A DNA stretch of 64,000 bases from Cyanoderma ruficeps (taxonomy: Eukaryota > Chordata > Aves > Passeriformes > Timaliidae), in contig VZDJ01007747.1 in the NCBI GenBank assembly GCA_008694505.1, forward strand, positions 28,211,209-28,275,208. Direction: 5' to 3'. The stretch's first letter is position 1, and every line of letters begins with the position of its first letter. The notes below the pieces were generated by a model, which searched no databases, was not told the DNA's origin, and was given only the letters and a program-made list of their open reading frames with translations. The translations under genes were made by a program, and so were the position numbers. This document shows, one piece after another, positions 1 through 11,688 of the stretch.

Positions 1-3000
1 TTCAGGCTTAGTCCAATATTGAACTTTTTACAGTCAATATTTACACATTTCTAGAATATTTTGGTAATAATAAAATATTTAGTATCAAACATCAGTTACA
101 GGGATACAATCTTGCATTAAAAAATTTATTCTTCTTGAATACAGGGAAAACAAAGAGTGGTATTATTTTGCTCCAAAATCCACACCTATGATTTCATCAC
201 TTCAATCTCAAATATTTTCCTTTCTGATTCCTCTAATGGTTGTGTTCACAAATCCATCTCCGGGATATACCCTATAAAAAATTCTGTTAGCAGCCAGGGA
301 AATTTCTAGTCCACAGATTTTGCTTCTGGTCAGCTCTGGGCAATGTTCACCCATGATAACCTATTCTGGTGGCTTTTTTCCTCTGTTCACTTATGCTGAC
401 AGGCTTAAAAATGAGATAAAGAATTGTTATTTTTCTTCCACTGACCTGTTGCTATCAAATACAAAGGACAAATTACATGTAGGAAAACTTCACATTCTGC
501 AATGGGATTGGGGATTATTTTAGGTGATGGTGGTGGATAAATTGCTGTAGGACATGATTGCTCCTTTTGTTAGGTATGGCATGCTTTAAAAGCCTCATAA
601 TTTAAATTTTAATTCACACTCCATTTGCAGAAATTGCAACACTTCGACATTCAAAAGTACTGAAGATCACACAGGTGTTTTAATATGAGGACATTACTAT
701 TATTAAATCCATGTTGCCAGAATTCATTATGAAATCATGGTTCTGTAATCACATACAGTTGTTTGCAGACTGGTTATTTTTGCTGGCATTTGACTTAAGC
801 AAAATATCTCTTGGACGCAACTTCCCTATTTAGCTCTGTGAATTGTTAGAACAAAAGAATACCAATTACATAGTAGAATTGTAACACAAGTACTTCATTT
901 TTCTATAGAATTCTGTATTAGGTCAAAACCAATATTTGTGACAGTAGATTTTGAATAATTTAAAATAAAAAATTTCAAGCAATTAATTGATGTGAATGTC
1001 TCATTTTTTTGACTCTGAAGAGCTTTTTAATAACTTTCTGACTGTTCAACCTATGATAACAATAATAAATTATATCTAAATTAGATATTTGCTTCCTGAT
1101 TAATAAATGCTGAACTTTTTGTGGGTATGTGACACCCTTATGTGTCCATGAAAGGAAAAATAGCATTTGGAAGCTGAACCAGATAATTAAGACAGTTAAA
1201 TTTCCAGGCAAATGTTCCAGTGTAAAATAATCTTCTGCTACAGCAAATTACCAAAATCGGTCTAGAAACTTTAATGAAAGCAGAATGTTAACATGTAACT
1301 ATAGACTCCTCTAAAAACCCAGTTTCCAAAACATGTAGTTACTGGTAAAAAGAAGACATTGAGAGGAAAAGTATTCATCTTTCTAAGCTATGAAAGCCCC
1401 TTTTTTGAGGTAGGAAGCTCAATGGTGAATTTTCACCAAAGTAATAAAGCCATTTCTCCAATTTTATTGAGTCCGTTTTAACCTTTTCATCAACAGATGT
1501 GCAACATGGGAAGGTATTTGGAACATGAAAGGCATTAACTCTCTTGGTTTTGTTGCATTATCCACTGCAGGTATAAGAGCCTGGATTCAATTTGATCCAT
1601 CCTGATGCTGACAGATTATTATAGTTCTTGTGTATTGAATATTTTCTGTGAGGTTCTCTCAAGTTCATCTATTGAAAATTTACCTCTGAAAGTCCTGAGA
1701 ACAAGATGGACAACTAGATTCATTATAGTCCAACACACAACATAGTTATTTCAATCCTCTGCATTTGAAAATGTGCAAGAAATCTAGTTTTGATAACTAG
1801 GAAATATCCTGTCTGCTTGTAATTGAACAAAAGTAATATTACTAAGTCCCTTAAAACTCAGGTAAGTTCTCCAACAGCTGAAAGACAGAACTGACTTACG
1901 AGAAATGGATTTCCACCTTGCTGTGGTTTGTAGGGTCTAGTTAAATACATGTGTTCATAAAAAAATAGGTATATTGAAGCTTTAAAAAGTTTTTTTCAAC
2001 CTGCTAGAATTAAACAGCCTTCAGTATTTGTGAGGTGATGACAAGAAATATAATAATTTACTAATGAAGTTTTAGATATTAAATAAACTTAGGAATCTCT
2101 ATGATTAGGGACTTTAGGGGATCCATGTTCATGTTTTATTTCAGATTGGGAGAGTGTTTTGAAGAGAATCTTTCAACTTCATCCTCTTTCAAATTTACCC
2201 TCTGGTTATATTCTGACTGCAGAAATTTGATTACATTGGAGTACATATCACTGGGAGACTCATTCCACCTGCTGAAGCATAGCAGTAGACTGAAGTAAAC
2301 CCCACAAAATTAGTAGTTTGTTGTTGTTTGGTCCTCAACACCAACCATTTCATAATACAATTCTACTCCTACACTACCACACTAATTGCTAACACACATC
2401 TTTTGAGGATCTTTGTTTTGGGAAAAGATCCATATGACAAAGGATGTGAAAAAGCTGGGTACAAGTCCAGGAGGAAAGTCTGGAGTAAGGTTTATCCTCA
2501 GTGGAGGGGAGCAAAACAGGGAGAACATAATCAATCTGCGCATATGTAAGTCCAAAGGCTTGGTGTGTTGCACCCAAAAGTGCTGAAGTCCACACAGAAT
2601 GTGAAGGGATAAGGACTTTCTTTTCAGATTAAAAAGAATAATTGAAATATTAATCACACTAAGTTATCCTTCCAGTATTCAAATGTTGTCTTGGAGTTTT
2701 TGAACTCCTGAAGTTCAAATGAATGACAAACTAAAGTCAACACTTAACAAGCTAGAACACAAAACAACTCCACAGACATTTGTTCTTACTTCATGGAAAT
2801 GAGAGGAATTAATCCATTCTAATAATCAAATCAGCTTGACTAGGAAAGGCAGGTAAAAAGACTCTCTCAATTCTGATATCCATAGACTTGTGTAATATTC
2901 TCAGCTTGAAGACCTGAGCCCAGTTATTGCAAATCAACCAAGCTCTCACTTTTCCATTATACTGACATCAGTTATATTGATATTAATTTTGACTATATTA

Positions 3001-3732
3001 AATTTCCATGAAAATAAAAAACAAAACAAAAATGTCCATTCCATTGATTGAAACTCAACAAATTTGTGCATTTTAGCACAAATGATTTTGAGGTTAATAC
3101 CAAACTCTTAGCCACTTTACCTCTAAGAACAACTTTGGCCTGTGTTTAACATACATTTGGAAAAAAGAGGACTTTATTCTACATTGGTTGAAGATGGCAG
3201 AGTGTTTTTTTCATTATTAATCATTCACAATTAAATATTATGACTTTTTGTTGGTCTGGTTTTTTAAATAAATATTTTTTTAAAGAAAATTAGAATATTT
3301 GAGAATTTAGTAGGTTCCAGACAGCTACAATTAATAGATTATATATATATAATCTTTTAAAAACTGAATTAAAGTTATTTAACTTTTCTTCTGTAATTTT
3401 CTTGTTCTGTATTGTTACATATTCAGCTAGAGCTACCTGATGACACTTAAAATTCTTGAGTTATGTGGAATAGTAAGTAAAGTCTAAAACCAACCTAAGT
3501 TGTGCCTTTTGCATTTCTACATGTTTTCTAGTCAGCATAACAAATGCAGAAAACAGGACTCATTAGTATTCTTGTCTATTAAAGGTAATCATAAAATGCA
3601 AACATTACCTTGCCAAATATAATATTGACTTTAACTGCTTTTTACATGGAAATTTTAAGCATACTTAAGTTTTCTCTCATCACTTTTATTAATTTGTCCA
3701 TATATCTACACTAATATATCTCTGCCTATTAG
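1..3732. other. Unique A+T-rich DNA, no gene seen
   Basis: Short open frames (for example 320-523, 2101-2298, 2657-2382) overlap in several frames, have no recognisable domains and look like chance frames. No repeat family is recognised apart from a small TA palindrome near 3340. Confidence 0.7.
3339..3353. repeat. Short (TA)n palindrome
   Basis: GATTATATATATATAATC is a perfect self-complementary A+T-rich palindrome about 18 bases long, beginning just before the stated limits. Simple sequence; no function assigned. Confidence 0.8.
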
Positions 3733-4538
3733 TGTGATGGTGTGCTCAGCCCCCCAGCCTGACCTTTATTTCACGTTACTTTACTCAAGTGATATTCAGC
3801 TGTGGCAGTCGGCATGGTCTGCTCATGATGGCTGCAACTCAAAGTGCTTTCAGGGGAGAACGGATAAAAACACATTGACAAAGGGCTAATCTGAGCAACG
3901 TGCCTCCCCTAAACACGGTGCTGGTCAAGAGCCCAGTCAAACCAAGGTGGGAAGAAACTATGTAGTTGGTATGCAAATGTGACTATGAAATAATTATCTT
4001 AGTCCACAGAGAATGGACAATCCAGGGCCCATTGAGCTCTCCTGCGCAGCAGTGGGCTGCAGACCAGGATGTCCCCTTGAGCAGGGGTGCCTCTAAAGAT
4101 TACTCCTTAAGACTGACACATTCCTTCCCACAAGAGATTCTCATTAAATTCTCATGGTAAATTTTGAAATGTTAGCTAAGTGATGAAAAGAATTTATTGT
4201 CCACACAGAATCCTTTAGATATAAACAATTAATCAAGCTCTGAAACCAAGTCTGAATCCAAACACACCTAAACTCCCCTCTGCAAAGTACAAACAAGTAT
4301 TTAGAACACAAGGTGGCCCTTTCTGAACCTCATGACTCAACAGGTCTCCCTGACAGTTTTGTTTGACCCAGTCCTCTGTGCAGTGAATAACTTAGTGTAC
4401 CTTGCTGTAGCATCTTGTTAAAACCACTATTTCACTTGCCATCAAACTTTGTTAAATCGCTAATTTCTATTAATAAATGTATTACCATTTCTATCTTACA
4501 AGTGAAGTTTATCTCTCCATCAGTAAAAATTTGTCACA
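3733..4538 (+). mobile_element. Probable solo LTR of an ERVL-like endogenous retrovirus
   Basis: An 806-base block with LTR architecture. It begins TGTGATGG and ends TTTGTCACA, so TGTGA and TCACA form short terminal inverted repeats with the TG...CA ends of an LTR. It is richer in G+C than its flanks. A polyadenylation signal (AATAAA, about 4471) sits some 65 bases before the 3' end, and a TATA-like ATAAAA lies near 3864. The stretch from GAGCTCTCCTGCGCAGCAG to TTAAGACTGACACATTCC resembles avian ERVL LTRs as I remember them. There is no gag, pol or env sequence on either side, so this would be a solo LTR. The flanking bases (ATTAG before, TAATA after) are not a clean 5-bp target duplication, which weakens the exact boundaries. 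The orientation is inferred from the polyA signal. Confidence 0.5.
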
Positions 4539-7499
4539 TAATATGTGTTTCCAAATAATATGGAGAAATACGTGAATGGGTAAATATTAGCAAACTATCT
4601 CAGCTGCTTATGCAAATTTTGTCCATGCAGACATATTGAGATGTTCCATGAAGCTTTCTGGAATTCAGAGTTCTAGCCACCAGTGACTTCATCTGTTGTT
4701 GTCATACTTAAGAATAAATGTTTAACTTAAAAACAGTCAATGCTGCCTAATGTTTGGGCAAATATAGGATACAATGAAAATGTCCCCACTTTTTATGGGT
4801 TTGCACAACATATAGCTTAGGTTAACTGGGCTCTGCCTTCCAGCTATTTATGGCTGGAAGGTTAAGGGGAAAATAGCTTTGGATCCTCTCTTACTCCATA
4901 ATCCAAAATTGACTGAAACAATTTCTGAGTTTTCAAAAATTTTCTGTTATATGTAACAAAGACATAAGTGCTGTCACTTTCATATGAACAATAGAAAATT
5001 AGTTCCTTTTTCCATATGGAATTTATCCTTCCCACCAGCCACTGTCTCAGGAAATGCAGAGACTCACTGAGTCTCATTGTCTCAAACTTCTTAAATTCAC
5101 TCTGCTTAACATAGGAGGGAAGAAATAAAAACAATGTGTGGATAGAGTAATAAACAGAGTTTTTAAAGTCATCCTTAGAAACCTTTAACAAGCTCTTCCT
5201 TCAGAGAAAGCAATTGTATGTTCTGACCTGGCAGTTTCTTTGAATCAAATAAAAGATTAAAAGAGGGCATACTGTGAAAGAGATTACACTAACTGTGCTG
5301 TGCAGCTATCTCTGTTTTCTATTAGACAGCAAGAGCACTTATTGATTACAGTTTTCTAAAAGCAAGATTTACGTTTACAAGCAAAATATCTAAAAAGGAA
5401 AGCAGCTTATGAAATGATTTATCAGTAATAACCAGCATCTGGAGCCAAAGGCTGTGAGAGTCTTGGCCTCTTATTTAGCCACTTCCAATGCCTCTCTAAC
5501 CAGAATATCAATTAAGTGACTTTAAACTAACACAGGCATATCTGCATAGCAGAGCAGAATTTAGCCCAGAGGTATCGCTTTTCAGCCCCTAAGAAGATGA
5601 TAATCTGAGAGTTTGGCTGAGGGAGAGAGGTCAGCAACACAGTGAGACAATCAGATAATGGGCAGAAAAAAGGAAAAAAATAATAATAGTAATAATAAAA
5701 AAGTTGGTTTAACATGTGAAATGAGTGGGTAAGAGCTAAAATTTTTATTCTAATATTGTTTTCATGGAACAGTGACTTTAGAAAAGAGACTATGAGAAAA
5801 ATAATTTTAACTGTGTCTGGGTTTGTCTGTGTCTCAGACCATTAAACTGGAGCGTCTTCACTGTGAACTGAGGTGTGAACTGAGATAATTATACTAATTC
5901 TTCTGACTGGGAAAGCTGATAGTAATGGGAGAAAAAGAACACTTTTTAGAGGGCATAGAAGAAGCCAGGTGACACAAATCTTTTCCACCTAAAAGGATGC
6001 CACATTTTATTATGGGAATTCAAATGTGTGGAAGAACAGTAAAAAAGAGAAAGAGGAACATTGCATCTTCCCTGCCATCTACTGCAATTGTACAGCTTGT
6101 CCTGTCCTATAAGCATCAGGAGACATCTGAAAACCTTCTCAAAATTTCTTCCTCCACTCTGTATTTATCTCCATCCAATACAGCTGGTCACAGTAGCTCA
6201 TCAGTTACATTAGTCTGCCCTGACAACTCTACTTTGTTTCTGATGCTTTGCATTCAGCACAAATATGTACATGAGACACAGGACAACAATGTACACCTGC
6301 CCAAAAATATCTTGGACCTACTACTTCAGGACCTATCAAGGAAAGGGTTCAAAGGAGACCAGAGGGATGGAGGAATATAATGACAACTCTGTGATTACTG
6401 TTGTGATCATAGACTATTATCCCATCATTTTGGTATAACTTTCAGTTAGCAATAGTGCTGAAATAAATGGTCCCACACATACCCATGTCTGTTCATTTGC
6501 TATTAGCATTTATAAGGCCATTAAAAGAAATTGGGAGGAAGACTTAATTTGGAATACAAACTAAAGTTTTTTCAATGCTTTTGTATTACTTCCTTGATGA
6601 TATTTTTTCATCAGCTTTCATTTCTTCACTGCTTTCAGAAGTAAATATTGTCCTATATATAAAGAAATGTATATATGGTGTTTCCATAAAATGTTATGGT
6701 GCTTAACTCCTCCAAAAGACCTCAGTTCCTCTTATTATTGGCAGAAGAGACATGAAGAACCACACCTTTTGTTCCTACCAGTACTGGACAAAAGGATGAA
6801 TGGTGCCTAGACACTCATCAGGAGCTATCAGCTCATATACTTCGGCCTTTCCTCAGCAGCAGCAAGTTAATGTTTCCAGGCAGTGGAGAAGATGAGTACT
6901 CACATCATACCTAAATCTGCCTCAGAAATGTCACAGCTTTCCAGTCTTATTAAGCAGGGAGAAATTTTCATGTTTTGGGTTTTTTTAATCTGGGGTTTTT
7001 CTCTTTCTTAGGACTTGGAAGAAGACTCCTGTTTGAAGGATGTGAGCATAAGATCTCAAAAAGAGTCAAGGCTGAAAGGTCCTATTTTAGTCTAAAATAT
7101 CTCAGAATCCAAGTCTTACTAGTTTAATACATCTGGAAAATGTAAATGGATATATTTATTATCAAATATTTACTTAATGCAATGGTGAGTTGCAAAAGCT
7201 GGAACCTTTACTTCAACAAATCAGCAAATTAGTTTGACAAAAATGCCAGCTGATTTTTGCCATAGGCTAAATCACAATGAGATTTTTGTGCTCTGAAGCA
7301 TGAACCAAGTAAATGCACTGCATTATGCAGAGGTATGTATAGGGATGAAATGAGGGAAAGACTGAAGAGTTCCTTCTCCACTCTACTTCAGAAAGACTTT
7401 TGGAAACCTTTTTACACTGAGCAATTTGAATATTGGAACCCAGAAAAAAAAGAATGTTTTCATGTGCCTATTGGTGATTTCACCCTTTTGTAACAACAC
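4539..7499. other. Unique A+T-rich DNA, no gene seen
   Basis: Contains a 109-codon minus frame (5191-4862) and a 127-codon plus frame (5997-6380), both without recognisable domains or splice context. Bases 5200-5540 have a mixed composition with several ATTGATTA/TTTATTA homeobox-like words and may include conserved noncoding DNA, but nothing firm can be said. Confidence 0.6.
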
Positions 7500-7890
7500 A
7501 TTTGGGGCCAGGGAAGGTGAATGACAGTAACCATGGAGATAACAGTGATAACTGCTAATCAGCCCTGGATATAGAGAAAGCCAAGTGATTGGCCTCAGGC
7601 TTCCTGATTAACAAGGACATTAGCAGCTTGTGCTGATGATCCACTTTGCAATGTGATAGAGAAGACAATTACTCCATAGGAGGTGAGATCAGCACACTAC
7701 GTGTGGACCTCAGACAAAATATCAGAGGCTGAGACCAAGATGAAACCCTTCTGCGCAGGGTACAGAACCTGCAGTCAGAACAAGGACAAGGGCACACCCA
7801 GCATGAGTGTTCTGTGAGCCTGGATCCTGCAGCCATCGAACCCAGACCAGAGGGAAAGGGACTATAAGTGATGTATGATTTGTAAGACAA
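7500..7890. other. G+C-richer unique segment, possible conserved noncoding element
   Basis: From 7510 to 7660 the sequence is balanced in composition and contains an imperfect X-box-like palindrome, GTAACCATGGAGATAAC (7527-7543), of the type bound by RFX factors. Homeobox-type cores (GCTAATCAG, CTGATTAACA) follow. From 7680 to 7870 the DNA becomes G+C-richer, and a short minus frame (7890-7669) is open without a recognisable product. Function is inferred only from the appearance of the motifs. It could be a distal enhancer or an old repeat. Confidence 0.2.
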
Positions 7891-8439
7891 AAACTCTAGA
7901 CTAGAAGTTGTTCTCTATCTGAGCCATCCTGCCTAATAAATGAATTCCCAATCCACTGAATGATGTGGTTCTCCCTTACCCAAATCCTCAAAAAAATTAT
8001 TATTTTCATAAAAATCAAAGGAGACATGGTTATCAAAACAATTTTCCTGAGGTGAAGTGCACACAGGTAAATTATTAGCTTGTCTTTTTCCACGGGACAA
8101 AAAACATATGTGTGCAAGTACCACCTATCTGCAAAATGTGAATGAAATTACCTATGAAAGTAATATGTATTTCTAACTCAGTAATGTGATTTTTTTTTTT
8201 ACAGAGTCTTTGTAAATGTTACTTTGCAAAAGACATTCCAGTAGATCTGCTTCTGCCCCCTAGAGCCACAAAAGAGTAGTGGTCATTGGCTAGAATGGCA
8301 GAAGAAACCAGTTCAGGCAAGGAGCAACAAAAACTATGTCTTATTCTCTAAGAATTTATCTCTTATTTGACATGAAAACAACAAATTCACTTGTCCTCAA
8401 TCGCCCTTTTTAATTCATATCAACCATGTCAGCAGCCTA

Positions 8440-9012
8440 TATTATCAAGCATACTTCCGTTGAGTTCAACCACCCTCCTTGATTCCTTCCACCATACATT
8501 TATCCACCATCCGCAAGGTTATTAAAGAGAGTCCTTCAGCCCGGGTAGCATCCCAGTCATCTGGTCTATCTTCAGCTCTGCTCTGGCCATTTCTTCTAAG
8601 GCTCATTGCCCCCACAAACGGGGGGTCTAGGAGCACCACTCTAGTCTTGGGATTCCCATCCATGTGTCATACTTTCATATTAACTGGCAGGGTGTTATGT
8701 GTATCGTTAAAATTAACATGCATATATGTAACAACACTGCACATTTATCAGATACCATCCATTGCAGAAAAAGAAGGTGGAACTTGGAGAGAAATATTTT
8801 ATTCTTGTCTTATATATTCTTCACTTATTGCAAGTGTAGCAGAGATGTCTGTGGTGTTGACACAGAAATTCAAAAACTACATCTTTTGGTTAAGAATCAC
8901 TTTTGCATTACAAGGGAAACCATACACAATTTTGATTTTTTTATTTTATTATGTTAGGAAAAATCTTACATTGTTTTATTTTAATGAGGTAGTTCTGACA
9001 GTTTTCACCTGA
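8440..9012. other. CpG-containing island with open frames on both strands
   Basis: Between 8440 and 8680 the sequence has several CpG dinucleotides (for example ATCCGCAAGG, GCCCGGGTAG, AAACGGGGGG), unusual in this CpG-depleted window. A plus-strand frame of 177 codons (8479-9012) and a minus-strand frame of 65 codons (8663-8466) overlap here. The minus product is hydrophilic (for example RRNGQSRAEDRPDDWDATRA), which looks more protein-like than the plus product. I recognise neither. Past 8700 the plus frame runs into ordinary A+T-rich sequence. Possible sources are a mobile-element relic, a decayed processed copy of a gene, or one exon of an unknown gene. Confidence 0.22.
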
Positions 9013-11489
9013 AACAGCTGAAAGTGAGGACTAGAACTAGTCTCAGCATAAAGCTATCTGCCAGAGAATTTGTTTTCAACACCTGGAATGCCATTGATAA
9101 TATCCCAGACCTTGTAAAAACTTTTTCCCTGCTGAAATGAAAGAATAATAAAACTGCAAAGTAGTATAAGGGTTGACTAATCAAAATGCTGTTTGCTTCA
9201 GGATTCCTCAAGCTCAAAATGAGGCAGGAAATATTGTTGACTAAACATTACAGATAGAACTAACTGATCTGGGTTTTCCCTTTGTTGGCTTTGAGTCAAT
9301 AAAGATAACCTTTAATTACATGTCACAAATGGAAACAAGAAGAAACCTAACTTTTTGGAATTGTCAAATTCATTACTCTGTGTTAATCATGTTGATTTTA
9401 CATTGGGGTTTTGTAGATCCACGTATCCTGTATGTTTACTTTCTCAGTTACATTAATATCTGTGGAATTACATTATGAGAATTACAAATGAGAACACATT
9501 TTCAGCAAAGACTCTGGTTGGGAGAAGTTGCCACAGTCTTCTGTGTTTTGGAGTAGGTATAACTGATGATGTAGAATTGATGTAACCAAATCATCTGTCA
9601 GCTACAGATATGCATTGATTGCACTTACTTGATCAGATGTCAGTTTTACAGTCTACTGCCCTTTCTTTAGCTACCAGCAGTTTGATTCAGACCTGTTCCC
9701 CCCTACCCCATAAAAATCAATAAATTTATTGTTATTTAAGAGTAAATATAATGCTTGGTTGCAGGCAGCAAAATTGACCGTGAAAATCTGAAGAAATTGA
9801 ATGCAAGAAAATCTTTGCAATTGCATTGTTAACATCGGCAACTACACAAAATTAAAATATTTGCTTTTGGCCATTTGAGTATACTTGGGGTGTTTGGTAT
9901 CACTGTTATAAAAAATAAGGATAGTAAATAATACATATTGAATTTTTGTGCACTTTTATGAATTTTTTTGTATTTTTACTCTGTGTATAGTCCAAAAACA
10001 AATTTCAAGACCAATCTATAGAACAGAAATTCCACCACTACCAGCGCAAGGACTGTCTCTTCTTAAACAAAAATCTTAATTTAAGACTCATAGCTATCAC
10101 TGAGTTAGCTAGAAGCAAAAAATGATGGATTTCAATGCTTCCAGATGTTAAATTCCCTAATCCCCAGGGTAAGGGATGGACTCTGGGATTTGCAGTGTCT
10201 ATTATCACTGAAAAATATTGTTTACTTCACGGAATCCCATTGCACCTATGTTGGGATATGGAGAAACGGGAACAGGCCCTTGCCTACAATTATTGTCTCT
10301 AATTTTGTAGTTGAAGGACTGGCATTTTCTCTGATATAATTTTAGCAGCAAAATTTTAAGACTAAAGTCTTAGGGAGTTTTGACAGTAACATTGTGATGT
10401 TTTTCTATATCAGTCCTTTCTTCTGTCTACAGGAGTTTATAGATATAAAATCATTTTTTATTACTGAGGAAGAAAAAACAAATCTCAGTTTCTTTCTCTG
10501 ACTGTTATATAATTCTGGAAAAATCTGATGCAAGTCCATAGACATTGACAGGAGATAGGTGAAAAAAGAGGCAAAATTGCCTTGCATAATTTTTTATTCA
10601 ATAAGCTGAACACAATGTAAAATATTTTGAAGATCCCAGTAACAAATTACAGTACCTTAGAGAATTGGTGTTTATACAATGATGGATATAGCAGTGTAGT
10701 CCCTGTGGGAAAGGAACAGCAAGAAAAGGAATAAATAATTCTGAAGATGTGTCATAGAGAAAAAAGGGTAGGATTCACCTAATCTTTCACTGTCCAGAAG
10801 TTAAGAGTGTAGTCTCATTTAAGTTCTTGACTTAACTCCTTTATGTGTTGGAAAGGGAGGAGATAGGCTTCTCTGGAGGACAATTTATCTTACATTCCTT
10901 AAATGTTGGTCTTAAGAACGGATGAATCCCTCTCAGGAGTCATCTCTTTTTGTTTCTTCACTTTAAAGAAAAGGTTGGAATGAATGACAACCTAGATTAG
11001 GTGTCTAACTTTGAGGACTAAGTTAGGTGAATTGTATCTTACCTTTTATTCAAGGCATAACTTTTACTCCAAGGATACATGCCTTTAATCTCATCTCTTA
11101 AAAGCGCAATTTTCAATGGTCTTTATTCTGCTGCAGATAGGCCTCTAGTGGATTTTAAAAGGTCATAAATAACGAACAACGTCAACCTTGCCATTATTTG
11201 GACCCAGAAGCATAAGGACTTTATAGTCTAAACTTGTGTATACACTTACTTCTTCCTAGATTCTACTGACAATTAAGTTTTTGAGTGGGACTTTTCAGTT
11301 TTGCTGCATAATTGGACTATTAAATGGCTGTGAAAAGTTGGCCCCATATGGCTACAGAAAAACTGGATTGCAACATTATGTCAAATTTTTAGAGATGCTC
11401 CTAATTATTTTACTTCATGTGTTAGAAGACTATTTAGGTGAAATAAACTCACATCAGATAACTTAGGTTCACTTTTTTCACTATGACAG
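9013..11489. other. Unique A+T-rich DNA, no gene seen
   Basis: Only short chance frames. No element or repeat recognised until the CR1 tail at 11490. Confidence 0.65.
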
Positions 11490-11688
11490 TGCACTGGAAC
11501 AGGTCACCCAGAGAAACTGTGAATGCCCCATCCCTGGAAATGTTCAAGACCAGGTTGGATGGGCTTTTAACCAATCCAGTATAGTTAAAGCTGTCCCTGC
11601 CTGTGGCAGAGGGGTTGAAACTAAATGACCTTCAAAATCCCTTCAAACCTAAACCATTCTATGATTCTATATATCTATGATTCTATGA
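11490..11688 (+). mobile_element. CR1 LINE 3' end fragment
   Basis: About 200 bases matching the end of CR1 ORF2 and its 3' UTR on the plus strand. Visible landmarks are CTGGAACAGGTCACCCAGAG (the HWNRL-type region), CCCTGGAAATGTTCAAG, CAGGTTGGATGGGCTTT, TGCCTGTGGCAGAGGGGTTG and the terminal repeats CCATTCTATGATTCTAT...ATGATTCTATGA ending at 11688. It is a severely 5'-truncated insertion. The terminal ATTCTATGA repeat is interrupted by a TATATCT insertion. Substitutions relative to the usual avian sequence suggest moderate age. Confidence 0.93.

Noticed and set aside
5997..6380. 127-codon plus frame
   Set aside because: No domain, no splice or promoter context, ordinary composition; length is within reach of chance in 64 kb.
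9751..9835. Exon-like patch after TTGGTTGCAG (peptide SKIDRENLKKLNARKS)
   Set aside because: There is no donor site and the frame ends at TAA after about 22 codons; the pyrimidine tract before the AG is poor.
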